DNA of 64,000 nt from Leptodontidium sp. MPI-SDFR-AT-0119 (Eukaryota > Ascomycota > Leotiomycetes > Helotiales > Leptodontidiaceae): the NCBI GenBank assembly GCA_020726505.1, contig JAHLEZ010000021.1:310001-374000 (forward strand), in the 5' to 3' direction. Below, piece after piece: positions 1-11,474 of the stretch. Below the pieces are notes generated by a model, which did not search any database, was not told where the DNA came from, and saw only the letters and a list, made by a program, of their open reading frames with translations. Each line of letters opens with the position of its first letter. Within the stretch, counting starts at the first letter, position 1. A program made the translations under genes and the position numbers.

Positions 1-746
1 TCTCTTAATTCGTAATAATTAAAAACTCGTCGAGAGTAATATAATTACGATTTATCTTATACTTCTTAATATAAATTATACGTTTTAAAGTCAAGGATAC
101 TTTCTTATATACATCCTCGAACTAATAAGTGTAAGCGATCTTACTTATAATAGCGTATAACGTGAATTTAACTTAGAAGTCGTTATATATTATATTTCTT
201 ATAATAAGTTAATTATAAAATCTCTTAGTAACTTAAACCTAATTATAGTTAAAGAATTACTAGTTTAGCGCCTTTAATACGTCAGCTATTATATTAAAGG
301 TTCCGGTATAATCGGGATTTATATATTAAAAGATAATAGTCTTAACTTCGCTATTAATATACTAGAAGTAAGCCTTAACTTAAGATATTTTACTTTTAAA
401 GTTTTCAAAGTACTTTTTTAAGAATAACTTTATTTTTATCTTTTAAGTATTATATTTAATATCTCCCTTATAATCGCTAAAGGGGAGTTAAAGATATTTA
501 ACCTTAAAAGGCTTTATAACTAGGATTAATATATTTAACTTTAGTAAGTAATAGTCGGCGATTAGTTAAAGGTTAACTATAAGAATATAAGTTAATTAGT
601 CGGAAGAAGGGGAGGGAGTATAAGTCTCTTAACGAGGGTTATTAATAGTATATTAAGTAAGGGCTTACGTAATAGCGGCGGTAATAGTAGAACTAATAGA
701 GTCCTTAATTAGTTAATCTACCTTAGCTTATTAAGCGGGGGTAAGG

Positions 747-940
747 TGTCGCGCACTAGCGCAGTTCTTTGGTCTGGTGCATGCTTGCGTAAGCACTCCA
801 GGTATATAAACCCAGTCTCCAGCTCCTCTCTTCAAGAGAACAACGCTCAACTCAATCAATCTTTGAACACACTTTCCAGAACCTCATCTGATCGTAGAAT
901 CTTTCAAACCCCTGAGCTAATGCTCTTCTTATGCACGACA
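747..940. mobile_element. Solo LTR inserted in gypsy1
   Basis: This 194-bp segment starts TGTCGCGC and ends GCACGACA. It is flanked by a perfect 5-bp duplication, taagg, at 742-746 and 941-945. A TATA-like gtatataaa lies near 800. It is GC-richer than the RIP-mutated host element and looks nearly unmutated. Its internal region is gone, as after LTR-LTR recombination. The open frame it contains is not a gene. The parental family is not otherwise present in the window. Confidence 0.9.
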
Positions 941-949
941 TAAGGCCTT

Positions 950-1134
950 TGTCGTACAGGCACGGGATGATGCTCAGTTAGTTATGCGTTATACTAGTTT
1001 CAGATTCTACTAGCGTATACCGCTTTCAGGGGAACAACGTGTTCCCCTGATTTCCTTATATATTCTAGAGAATAATTAATTACTTTAGTTTTCCTTACGT
1101 TAATCGCAAGGCTTTACTCTACTTTTATACCACA
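950..1134 (+). repeat. Copia1 5' LTR
   Basis: It starts TGTCGTACAGGCACGGG and ends ATACCACA, and aligns along its full 185 bp with 10501-10685 with mostly transition differences. The first 17 bases are identical to the terminal bases of the gag-only element at 6476-8544. Confidence 0.92.
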
Positions 1135-1145
1135 GTTATAAGCCC
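1135..1145 (+). other. Copia1 primer-binding site (half-tRNA type)
   Basis: Directly after the 5' LTR the sequence reads gttataagccc; the less mutated related element has gttatgagccc at the same place. That unmutated form is complementary to the anticodon arm of initiator tRNA-Met (GGGCUCAUAAC), not to a tRNA 3' end. Drosophila copia is known to prime from such an internally cut initiator tRNA. The single A here is a RIP-type G-to-A change. Confidence 0.75.
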
Positions 1146-2819
1146 TGTGACAAAGCTATTAAGTTAATATTCTTCCTTTTATACTCTATAGATTTAAGTA
1201 GAGCTATTAACATAAGATTAATAGGTAACGAACAACGTCGGCGTTTTCTACTTATTAATAAGTGTAGTTCACACCGCTATTTTCCTTTTAACCTCTCTAG
1301 AAAAGGGTAAATCGAGCACCTATACTTAATATTCTCTTCTCTTCTTTAATAAATCTATTAAACCCTCGAGAGAGTAACCTTTTCTTTACTATAGTAGACT
1401 TAACTTTAGTCTCTTCTTCTAATAATTGAACGCCGCTTAATTATAATAGGCAAACCTAGACCTTATAATATTAAGCCTTTAAATCCTTCTATATCTTTTA
1501 TAAAGTATAGACTTCGGTTGATCTAGAGCTACCGGTTACTCCAAATATCCTCGAAAACGAGCCTTAAGCACAAACGATTAACTAAGTGAAGGCACAATAG
1601 GACAAGGAGGCTCTCGATTTTAACTTTAGGGAGTAAACAAAGTGAAATAGAGACTAACAAGTACCTAAACTTAAGGGACTTAAACTAAGTATAACACCTC
1701 TTATATTATCTAACGTTATTATAATTACTTTAATATATACTGCCCTAATAAGGGAGTATACTATAAAACACGCACAATAATCAGAAAAGGCTCAGGCTTA
1801 TAAAGTAGTATATAAATAGATTTAAGAGACAGTTAATCCTTCGATCTACTAGAGTGCTATTCGAGAATATAAAATTAAGGAGGAATAAAAAGCAAAAGAG
1901 TAACCTAATAAGATAACGGACGAACTAAACGACTTATAATCTTAGACTTTATAAATACTCCTTAAAGTATTAAAGAGAGACTACGCCCCTTTAGAAATAA
2001 GTAACCTTACTAAAGCTTAAGCTAAATATAAAGAGAAGCTCGAAATCGTCAAAACAAGACGGGTTAATCTTAAAGTATAGATTTAAGAGTAGTAATTAAC
2101 TTATTAAAATACTCTATTATACGACATTTTAGACGTTAAGGGCCCCTTAGCGATTATTAACTTTATTAAGGTAGTATAAGAGAAGCTCACACTTAAATAG
2201 GCTCGCGAACAACTGTCTAAGGTCCTTAGAGATAATACTCTTAGGGTTATTCACAAGTACACGTTACTTTAATATATTAATTAGTTATTAGCGTTTAATA
2301 AAAAGTCTCTTATAGCTACCGGGAAAAATAAGATAATTAAATTATACGCTATACTTAGAGGGAGATCAAATACTCTAGGAGTATTACTAGCACCAAGGAC
2401 TCCTTCGCTAAATACCTCGATTAACACTTGCCCTTATAAAGTGAGCTCTTACTAACATAAAGCGATCGAGTATTATAGACTTCGATATTACTACGACGGC
2501 TTAACCAGGGACAAACTGCGTAACTTACTATTTACAAAGGAAATCAAGGAAACCCGAATTAAGCTTAAAAAGGAGTTTCTCGACCTTAAATAAGTAATCG
2601 ACAAGAAAGGGTAAAAACAAGTAATAGTAAAGGAAATTACTAAGGGAATAACCTCCGAAAACTCCTTGTTTTCTCTAATAACCTTAGTAAAAGCCTTAAA
2701 GCTACCGAGGTATTCTAATAATATTAATATATATATAATTAGTCTAGAGTTATTTAATAAGGCTCTCGCCACCTTAGGAATCTACGTTATTATTAATATA
2801 AATTAATACTTACTCTTAA

Positions 2820-5800
2820 AGAGTACCTTGCTTAATAACAGCGCTGCTACTTATTTAGTTAATTCAGTTACTCTATTAAAGCCCAGAACCTTTATTAAAT
2901 TAACGAACGACAACAGTATTAAAGCCAGAACGTCGAGCCTTATAATTAAGGGCCGAGGTACTTGTCTTTTTAAGGGTGCTCTCTATAGCCTTAATAGACT
3001 AAATACTAAGGACTTAAGGCTTTTTAACGTCACTATTATTAAAGGATTTAATATTAATATTATTTCGGAAGCTCGTTTATTATAGGCTGGAGTTTAGTAT
3101 AATAAGTTAAATTACACGTTACGCGTGGGATTAACTAAGAAGAGTATTATATTAAAGTAATTAGAGCGACAGTTTAACTTAGCTTTCTTTAAATATAAGC
3201 CTTTTAACTACTTTTTAGCTCCCGTAATAGCTCTTAACTCTTTAATTCGCCTAACTTATACCTTTTTAATATTCTTTACGCTTTAAAGGAGTATCCGGTA
3301 AGGCTTTTAATTAAGTCGATAATATTTAAGACCGCGGCTAGACGACACTAAGTTATAGTACTTATAAGCAAGGCACTTAAGGAAGGAAGCGTTAGAGAAT
3401 TTAGTTAAAAATACGCGTAACGTCGAGATCTTAGGTACTACTTAAATTAAGTGTAAAGAGTACTCTTTAACTGTCGCGCAATAAGTCGTTAGTCGAAGAC
3501 CCTTAGAGAGAACAGCTACCTGGCCTTTTTATTATATTTCTTAGGACTTATTCGACTTCCCTATTAAATTTAATAGGAATAGCTAGCTTTTATTAGTTAA
3601 AGACTAATATAATAGGAAATTCTATAAATAGCTCTTAAAAAACAAAGGGTTAATCGCCGTCTTAAGAGCTCTTAAACTATTTAAGGCGTGGACGAGACGT
3701 CAATTCAGACTCTCGATTTACAAAATACGCCAAGATAATAATACCTCGGTTATAAGAATTAATAAATTAACTGAGTACGAAAAGTAATATACAGAGAATA
3801 ATATTAATATTAAGGGTACCCCTTCGTATATACACTAACTTAATAAGGGAGCTAAGCGCGTAGGCAAGGAAATTATCGAAAAGTTTATTAAGATACGCCT
3901 TTTAGTAAATTTACTAGAGGAGCTTTAGACAGAAGTAACTATAATAGTAATTACTCTTTATAATATAAGTCTAGCTACTCGAAAAGGCTTTAAGAGTCTA
4001 AATAAGATCTTTTACGCCTAATTTAAGCAATATTTTCGATATTACGACCCTAAGCTTATTTAGAAGCTTAACACTAATATACAACTTAACTAGAGTAATA
4101 TATAAGCGTACGGCTATAGAGCTTACCCTATAATTAAGGACTGAGAGGCTCTTTAACAAAAGAGAGTATTTAAAGTTAACTTAAGAGCGCACTTTAAATA
4201 CTTAGTAAGATACGTCTTATCTAATATATATAAGGTTTAAATACTTTAATTATAGCGTGTAATAGTAACTTAAAACGTTACTTTTAACGAATCCCTCTTT
4301 TATTTAGGCTCTCTAAACGTAAAGAAAGCGGTCGACTAGCCGCGCTTAATATTAAGAGATCTTACTAAAATACTAAAAGAAGAGGAGGGACCCTAAGACG
4401 CTAGAACTAATATAATTAATTAACTAAGCGCACTTAATATACTAAAATTAATAATAAGCACTACCTTAAAAACAGAATAACTAAGCTAAGTAATAAGTTC
4501 TATAAAAACTACTAAGTTTGTAACCTCGGGGGTACTATAACCTTCGATTAAGCTTTTAACTACAGGAGTAAAGTAATTAATATTACTCCTAAAAAAGTCA
4601 GGATTAATAAAACTCGTTAGTAAAAACTTAAGGGTAAAACAACTAAAGAAGAGTATTAGACTTTTTACTCACGAGTACTTTAATTAAGTCTTAAAACGAG
4701 TCAACAAATTAAGACAGTTAGTGTCTTAGAGTATAATTAAGAGAAATGTCTTACGTAACGTATTAAACTTTAAGAGAAATATAAGAGCTAAGTACTAATT
4801 AATACTATAAGTTATTATATACTCTTAAGGGCTATACGACTAAGAGCGCGGTTTTAAACGTCGGGGAGTACTTACTTAAGGTACCGGCCCTAAGTAATTA
4901 AAAGCTCCGCCTTAAGTAATAAAGTATAAAGAGTATCTTAATTTGTTAAACTTAAGGGAAAAATTAAATATAAAGTAATACTTATTACTTCTGGCCCTAA
5001 TTAATAATAACTTACTTAAACTTCTATAAAAGAAGAAAGTAAAAGATTAAGTAACTAGCGACAGTTAAAAGACCCGAGTTAGTAGTAAGATTACAAAACT
5101 AAATCGAAGCGTTTATATAGTAACTATTAGAGAACTAGTTACGGAATCGTTAAACTTATCGAGTAACCGTGAGTATTTAGAGGACTTTCTAAGGACCTTT
5201 TAACTTAGTTAAGAATTAATATAAAGAGACGGGAAAGACTTAAGCGTAGTCCACGCTATAATTTCAACGTCTATTCTTAAAAATGTCGAAATTCGACAAC
5301 TAGTTAATCTCTCACGAATACACTAATCTTAATTACTAAAGGACCTATTAAATTAAAAAGACCTCAAGGATCACCCTCTAAAAGAGCACTTTCGAGCCGA
5401 CGTAATTAAGGAAATCACTAACTTAAAGTCGCGCAACTACTAAAGAGTCGTTAAATAAAGCTTCGCTACTAAACAACTAATACTATTAAAATAAGTATTT
5501 CATACTAAAGTCGATTCGTTAAGGTATTTAATTAAGTATCGCTCGCGAGTTATTATTAGGGGAGACTTATAACCCGAAACGTTAATTCTCTTAATATATG
5601 CGGCAACTTTAGTTACTTATTTTTTTAGGACTACTATAATAATAGTAGCTTAATTTGATTTAAAGATAATCTAATTTAATATTATTAACGCCTTTATTAA
5701 CGCTAAATAAAGCGAATCGAGTACTCGCGTACGTTATTACTTACTAAACAGATTTAAGTAAGACAATATAGTAGTAGAGGTTAATCGTGCACTTTACGGA

Positions 5801-6475
5801 CTCAGAGACTCGCTAGCATTATAATATAAAGACTTTATTAAGACTTTGTTAAAGTTAAGGTTAATCCTTTATAAAGAGGAGCCTTATATCTTTATAAATA
5901 AGTAACGTTTAGTTTTTATTATCTTTTATATCGACGATATTTAAGTATTATATTACACTTTAGCCCTTAAAGACACTTAACTTATTATTAATAGCTTAAA
6001 TACGGCATATAAGCTTACTAGAGGAGAACCGATAGAGTGGTTTTTAAGTATTCGTGTTATTAGAGATTATTAAGTAAAGACTACTTCTTTAGTACATAAT
6101 ACTTATATTTAAAAGGTTACTCTACGATTTAACTTAGTAAATAAAAATTACTTAAGTACTCTACTACCTTAAATTAAGTTATTAAAAAATTAAGGGCAAG
6201 TAACTCTAGTTTAAATTAAGAAGTATTAAGAGAAGGTTAACTTAGTACTTTATACGGCAATTATATTACACGCAGACGTTACGTTTATAGCTTTAAGACT
6301 TTCTTACTTTTTAATTAACCCCTCTTTAAAGTACTTTATAGTAATTAATTGGACTATTCGTTATCTCTTTAGAACCCGATTTTTAGCGATTACTTATAGT
6401 TATAAGCTACGCGACTCTTAATTTATTATAACTTTAGATGTTTTATTTATAGACGATCTTAATACTAAGCGTTCT
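2820..6475 (+). pseudogene. Copia1 pol relic: protease, integrase, reverse transcriptase, RNase H (first part)
   Basis: Translation with stops shows a copia-type protease at about 2828-3085 (active-site DSGA-like position now NSAA, then GRGT and NIIS). Integrase follows at about 3480-4330 (DLF, D-N-N for the second Asp motif, then KRVGKEI at the Glu). Reverse transcriptase spans about 5000-6120 with an intact YIDD at 5927-5938. RNase H begins near 6200 (HADVTF, then LDVLFIDD). The frame resumes after the nested insertion at 8550 with SYIIILFRGLI, the usual copia RNase H continuation, and fades by about 8900. The gag lies upstream (about 1200-2750) but is too decayed to delimit. Stops are mainly TAG and TAA at Gln or Trp positions. 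Confidence 0.85.
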
Positions 6476-6639
6476 TGTGGTGCAGAAGTGGAGCATAGAA
6501 GTAGGTGCTCTCAAAGAGGGTGGTGCAGTTGTCTGAATTCTGTAAAAGGAGGCTCGTAGGGAGTAACTGACTATATACATGAATAGGGGCTGGCTGACTC
6601 AGTAGCGCCATGGTGCCGTAGGCCCGTGCCTGTACGACA
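6476..6639 (-). repeat. 3' LTR of the gag-only element
   Basis: 164 bp, reading on the minus strand from TGTCGTACAGGC to GCACCACA. It is nearly identical to 8381-8544. Confidence 0.93.
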
Positions 6640-7114
6640 TACCCCCCAGTTGCGAGCAACGTCCGAATACAAGAAGAAGAGAGAGAGCTAGTAAAGCTCA
6701 ACAAAGGAGTGTAATTACACGTTATGCGTACCCCCTAGAGGTTAGCCAGTCGCTAGAGGGTCAAAAGTGTATATGTAGGCCAAGAAGTAGGCCAAAAGAG
6801 TGTGTGTTTGTGTGACCTAAGAGGAGAGCGACTCTCTCAGCGTCGACGGTTGCTACGTAGCCTGAAGAGGAGCGACCTCTTCAGCGCCAGGTCTAGTAGT
6901 AGTAAGCAATCCACTACTTCTAGGGTAGCCTTTCAAGGCGTCGTGAGGCGTTGAGCCGTTGAAGAGGTAGCTCCCTAGGAAAAAGTGTAACCCTACCCTA
7001 GGCGTTGACGTGTCTAGGGTATATTATAGCGGGGGTTGTGCTCCCTACGGCTAGCTAGCCTTTCTTTTGAAGCTTCTTAACAAGCTTGGCAAATTCAGGT
7101 AATTTGAGGCGCTG

Positions 7115-8173
7115 TTAGAGAGCAACCTTTTGAGCGTTAGTGAGCTCTGTTGAGGGGTGAGAGGGGCTCTTGCCTGTAAGAGCTAGCTCTACCCTTGAGC
7201 ACACCGCAGGGGGCCAACGGTGGAGTCGTTCGCCGACCTCTAAGCAGGGGCATGGTTGTGGAGCAGTCGGAGGAGTCGTAGAGGGAGTATCTGGTCGACC
7301 ACCGAGGGTAGCGTACACCGAAGAGACAGAGGTTTTGGAGTCGATTACACGATAAAAGTGTGCTTGAAAGATGCGCGCATACTCTTCCAAAGACCGTGTT
7401 TGCTCGCCCATTGTATTAGCCTCGTTAGCCTTCCTGAGTTGCTCGGAGGCCTACTTAGGGGCTAGCTTCTCTTCTACTGCCTCTAAAAAGTCCTTCTTTG
7501 GTTAGAACCCCTTTAGCTCAGGGAGCTACTTTGCCTCTACTCTTGAATACGCCAGAAACCAGTTTAAGAGCCACTCTAGCGGAGCAACGGAACCTAATTT
7601 CGCAACAGCGAGCACCTTAAAGTACTGATTCCGTACGTGTTCCTGTGTAGCCTCCTCCGTTAGTGTGTACTTTAGCTGAAGGGCCCGTATAAGGTTTTGT
7701 AGCGAGAGCTTGCCGCTGAGAATCAGTTGCTCTTGAAGTGGCTCTCGCATCATAAGAGGGACCGTTTAGCGTACCCACGTCCATAAGGCCTAGTACCGTG
7801 TATTTGAGGTACTCCAGCGAGAGTGTTGGACTTAATATTCGCGTAATCGGTAGGTATGCTCCTCTTTGACATCTACAAATCGCGCAACCGTCTGTATTGG
7901 CCGGGGCCCCTTTTGCTCTGACACGTCCGCTGCCTAGTCTTCCAAAACTTGTCTCCGCACCTTATTTTCCACCTCAATCAGCTCGTCGATCGACATAGGG
8001 AGCTTTGGCTCAACTGAGGCCGTATGTGGAGCATCTGGGCCATCGGGGTCGATTTGGCTCCATGCGCCTACGGTAATAGCTTGAGCTTTGAGCTCAGCTA
8101 GCCATAGAGGAAAGGAGTGTTTGTCGGTAGAGAGCTGAATTGATGTGGCGCTAGCGAAGGCGTCTGAGGCCAT
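7115..8173 (-). pseudogene. Gag protein of the gag-only element, interrupted by stops
   Basis: A single minus-strand frame starts at ATG 8173 (MASDAFASATSIQL) and reads to 7115 with several in-frame TAG or TAA codons, for example just after VRRQVLED. The N-terminus, with a short conserved stretch ending KAQAITVGAWSQID, matches the start of fungal copia gag polyproteins, and the central part is helical as in gag. No zinc knuckle is visible. The frame is otherwise preserved across the stops, so the changes look like point mutations (CAG or TGG to TAG) rather than random decay. It may once have been packaged by copia1 proteins, but that is inference. Confidence 0.7.
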
Positions 8174-8380
8174 AATGAGAGCAGCCGAAGGTACGTAGAG
8201 GTGCGTTAAGGAGAGGTAGGCTCAGTCGTATTGAGGCTTCAAAAGGTGTTATTGTGAGAGCCCTACAAAGTTTTCTAAGTAAGGGAGATCAACCGCACAC
8301 CGCTCTTCCGAGGAGCCACCTCTTTAGAGGCTCACTTAGTTGAATCAACAGCTTGCGCGAAGCGCGCCGGGGCTCATAAC

Positions 8381-8544
8381 TGTGGTGCAGAAGTGGAGCA
8401 TAGAAGTAAGTGCTCTCAAAGAGGGTAGTGCAGTTGTCTGAATTCTGTAAAAGGAGGCTCGTAGGGAGTAACTGACTACATACATGAATAAGGGCTGGCT
8501 GACTCAGCAGCGCCATGGTGCCGTAGGCCCGTGCCTGTACGACA
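8381..8544 (-). repeat. 5' LTR of the gag-only element
   Basis: 164 bp with the same termini as 6476-6639. The primer-binding site gttatgagcccc is directly adjacent, at 8369-8380 on the minus strand. Confidence 0.93.
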
Positions 8545-8899
8545 GTTCTTTTAATAGTTATATTATAATACTTTTTAGAGGTTTAATCTTATAAAGAGCG
8601 GCCTTATAAAATATAGTTATTACTTTAATTACATAGGCTAAGCTTTTAAGCGTTAAGCGCACGGCTAAGGAGATTATAGCTTTATAGTATTTCTTTTAGG
8701 AGTTACGTCTTAAGTTAAGGGAAATTTAAAAGATCTTTTATAATAATTAGTAAATAATATAGTTAATTATTAAAGAAAATTAGCGCATTTCTACTAAGCT
8801 TCGCCACGTTAATATTTAAAATATATAATTATACTAAGAGTTTTAAAAGGGCACTTTTTTAGTCGAATATTTACTTATAAGTTATATACTCGCTAATAG

Positions 8900-9306
8900 A
8901 CTTATAAAGAACCTCTCTTAGTAAAAATTTGAGAATTTTATTACTCTTATTAACTTAGTGAATATTCGTACTTAACTAAAGTAACTTACTATAGAGCCCT
9001 CGCTTTAAAGTAGGTCTTTATATACGTTTTTTACTTTTCTTTTATTATAAGGGTAGTCTAACTATTAGCTTACCTTATAAATATATAATATATTTTCTTA
9101 TGTATTTGTTATTACTTTGTAAATTCTCTTACTATTTAATTTACTTCGAGAGTAACTGAGCTCAGGGGTAAAATTCACGGCATTTAAAAGATTTAATTAC
9201 TCTTAATAGTTATTTGTTTTTATAATAAAAGTAACGTAAGTAAATTATAAAGAGACACTTAATTATTTAAAGGTTCCTAAGCCTTACTTTATAAAAAGAG
9301 AGTAAC
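8900..9306. other. Copia1 segment between RNase H and the antisense relic
   Basis: AT-rich, RIP-mutated sequence in which I see no gene or repeat of its own. Confidence 0.6.
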
Positions 9307-10250
9307 TTAATTATTTCTAGGTAGTAAGCCCTGAACTTCTTTAGCTAGAGTAGTTAAGGCACTTCTAATTACACTATAAAACTCGTTAATACGAGCGGCC
9401 GAAGCCTCTTCTTCAGGAGTAAGAGCTAGAGTTTTACTAACACTAATAAGTCTACGAGTAGGCTCTAGAGAGAATAGAATACTAATAATAATAATAAGTT
9501 ACTTACTAGTAACCCGCGCGTAAGACTTTAAAGTGTCGAAGTTCTTTTTATTTAAAAGAAATTAATTAATTTAGCCTTAATTTCGCGGGAAATTCAAGAT
9601 AAAATAATATATTAGACTCTTTAATAATAATACTACCCTTATCTTCCTTCTCCTTATTACCTCCTCTTAAGCCGGTTACTTTATTAGTAGTAATAGTAAT
9701 AACCTTACCTTAGAGGGTAATAAAAATAGGAGCTCTTAAGCGCTCTAATTCCTAAAATAATTAGTAATTATATACTAAAAAGAATAACCTAAGGAATTTA
9801 CCTTCTCGCTTACGTTATTTAAGAGCGTAACTTAATAAACTAAAAAAGGAGCCTAAGTAATAAGAAGAGTAGTCTTATAAAAATAGCTTAATAAGTAGGC
9901 GAAACAACAAGTACCCCCGACTAATAATATTAAAGTACTTATTAGTGTTTTTAATTTAGAGGGCGTTATTAATATAACCTAAACAAATAACTAAACGCTT
10001 ATCTCCTTTGACCTGGGGAGCACAAGCACAAGTAACTAGAGCAGCCGCAGTAGCTCTCTTTAAAGTAAGAGCAGCCTTTAAAGCCTTCTTAATATCTTTC
10101 TTTTTCTTCGCCTATTATAGTTAATAACATTTAAATTAATATATAACCCTAAAATTAACAATTAACTTAATAAAAATCAACTCAATAACTTACAATAGTA
10201 GCTAAACGATTAGCCTTAACAGCCTTAATAGAGTGTACTAATACACTTAT
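9307..10250 (-). pseudogene. Antisense gene relic near the 3' end of copia1, with an apparent intron
   Basis: The minus strand shows a coherent but stop-containing reading. It starts at 10250 with ATA in place of ATG (then SVLVHSIKAVKAN). An intron-like segment at 10112-10193 begins gtaagt and ends actataatag. The frame then reads AKKKKDIKKALKAAL and CAPQVKGDKRL. After two decayed stretches, with a possible frameshift or second intron, it ends TPEEEASAAR...LLPRNN and a stop at 9307. It is Lys/Ala-rich at the start and I do not recognise the family. It lies between RNase H and the 3' LTR, opposite to pol. Preserved frame segments and splice signals suggest a once-functional gene; a cellular origin is possible but unproven. 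Confidence 0.5.
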
Positions 10251-10500
10251 AGTATTAATTAATTAATTTATTAATTAGTTGATTAGTTAGTAGATTGAAA
10301 GGTCGATTTATATATATTATAGAGAGGTTACAGGATTAAGAATCAAGTGGGGGATACGCTACTTTAAATAAGACAGTTATTTACTTAACTTAGTAGTATA
10401 AGAATAATTATAGCTTAATTATTTAGTTTAATATTTACTCTCGCTTAAAGTAGCTAATTATAATATTAGTGGCTTATAATTGTCATTTAACTAGGGGGTG

Positions 10501-10685
10501 TATCATACAGGCACGGGATAATACTCGGTTAGTTGTGCGCTATATTAGTTTCAGATTTTACTAGCGTATACTACTTTTAAGGGAATAACGTGTTCCCTTG
10601 ATTTCCTTATATGTTTTAGAGAATAATTAACTACTTTAGTTCTTCTTACGTTAATCGCAAGGCTCTACTCTACTTCTGTACTATA
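10501..10685 (+). repeat. Copia1 3' LTR
   Basis: 185 bp. It starts TATCATACAGG (RIP product of TGTCGTACAGG) and ends TACTATA (from TACCACA). It is preceded by the polypurine run ctaggggg. Confidence 0.9.
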
Positions 10686-11172
10686 GCCTTTTATATTAAT
10701 AGGCTCTGGCGATGTGTTAAAGAAGCGTTAGGGTTTATCCTTTAGTTCTAAGTCAAATCTATTAAAGTTCTCTAGTTCTTCTGAGAGAGTCTCGACTAAT
10801 AAGATGAAGGTAGTATTAATAAAGCCTAGTTATATAAGGGCGCTCTTTTCTTTAGAGCTTCGTCGACGAGGGGGAGAAGTCAGTAGTAATAGTAAGGTAA
10901 AGTAAGGAGGTATTTAAAGTTATTAATTGATTTATTAATTAAATATACGTTCGAAACAAGGGCGCGCGTTAAGTTATAATAAAGTAAGTTAAACGCGAGA
11001 GAATATCTAGTTTTCTTTAGGATAGTCTACTATGAGGGCAGAGAAGTACTTATTTATTAAATAGGCTAAAGTGTTAAGGTTCGTTATTAACTTATTATTA
11101 AGGTAAGTAAATAAGGCGTAAGATTAAGTAAAATATAATACTTTATAATAAAGGGGTATTAGTCTTTTCTTA

Positions 11173-11474
11173 TATTATAACTAATTAAAGGTTAATACGG
11201 CGAGTTAACTTAAGCTTTATATTTAGACTTAAGGTTACACTTAAAATTAAGAAGAAAAGACGAGGAGAAAAGGAGAGCTTTTTATAAGGGAGGGCTCGAG
11301 TATATATATATAAGGAACCCTCTTAATAAGGCCTAACGTAATTAAGTGCTATTCACGTTAATATGTCGCAGGCTCGCCACTTAGTCTTCCCTATTGGGCT
11401 TAGCGCCGTCGCATAGCCAGCGATGCTACGAGCCCGTGTCGGTTAGAATACGAGGCGCATCGTAGGTCGTAACA
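11173..11474 (-). repeat. Gypsy1 5' LTR
   Basis: 302 bp, homologous to 52502-52803, 58789-59090 and the solo LTR 34625-34924. On the minus strand it carries a TATA-like run and a GC-rich palindrome around the string gagggctcgag. Confidence 0.93.

Larger units (their letters stand above)
6476..8544 (-). mobile_element. Gag-only non-autonomous copia-type LTR element
   Basis: The element is 2069 bp long with two 164-bp LTRs (6476-6639 and 8381-8544), flanked by a perfect duplication gttct (6471-6475 and 8545-8549). It sits in the RNase H region of copia1. On the minus strand the 5' LTR is followed by gttatgagcccc (primer site), and the 3' LTR is preceded by a polypurine run ending ggggggta. Only a gag frame is found; there is no protease, integrase or reverse transcriptase. 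By eye the two LTRs differ at five positions, all transitions. The GC content is normal, in contrast with the RIP-mutated surroundings, so it is younger or escaped RIP. A solo LTR of the same family lies at 39974-40135. Confidence 0.93.
950..10685 (+). mobile_element. Copia1: RIP-mutated Ty1/copia retrotransposon
   Basis: The element is bounded by 185-bp LTRs (950-1134 and 10501-10685) and a perfect 5-bp duplication gcctt (945-949 and 10686-10690), inserted beside the solo LTR in gypsy1. On the plus strand, translation with stops gives the copia order: gag, protease, integrase, reverse transcriptase, RNase H. A gag-only element interrupts RNase H at 6476. Without that insertion copia1 is about 7.7 kb, longer than the usual 5 kb or so. 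The excess lies after RNase H and holds an antisense gene relic (9307-10250). Many CAG, CAA and TGG codons have become stops, so the copy is dead. Confidence 0.93.
1..11474 (-). mobile_element. Gypsy1: RIP-mutated Ty3/gypsy chromovirus-type element, left part outside the window
   Basis: Bases 1-746 and 10686-11172 align end to end with gypsy2 at about 57560-58788, so this is the gag/5' part of the same family, read on the minus strand. The terminal LTR is 11173-11474 (302 bp), matching the gypsy2 LTR. The two halves are separated by two later insertions (747-940 and 950-10685). The rest of pol and the other LTR lie left of the window. The sequence is more heavily RIP-mutated than gypsy2 (for example the LTR start TGTTACGG reads TATTATAA), so it is probably inactive. 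It is inserted in the piggyBac-like relic at 11475. Confidence 0.9.

Noticed and set aside
746..943. Open frame of 65 codons over the solo LTR
   Set aside because: It starts at GTG, lies wholly inside a solo LTR with a perfect target duplication, and has no protein character.
2491..2772. Minus-strand frame in copia1
   Set aside because: It is opposite to the gag/pol direction and typical of chance frames in TA-rich RIP sequence.
747..10690. Single large copia element starting at 747
   Set aside because: Target duplications show two separate insertions: taagg for 747-940 and gcctt for 950-10685; the two left ends have different sequence.
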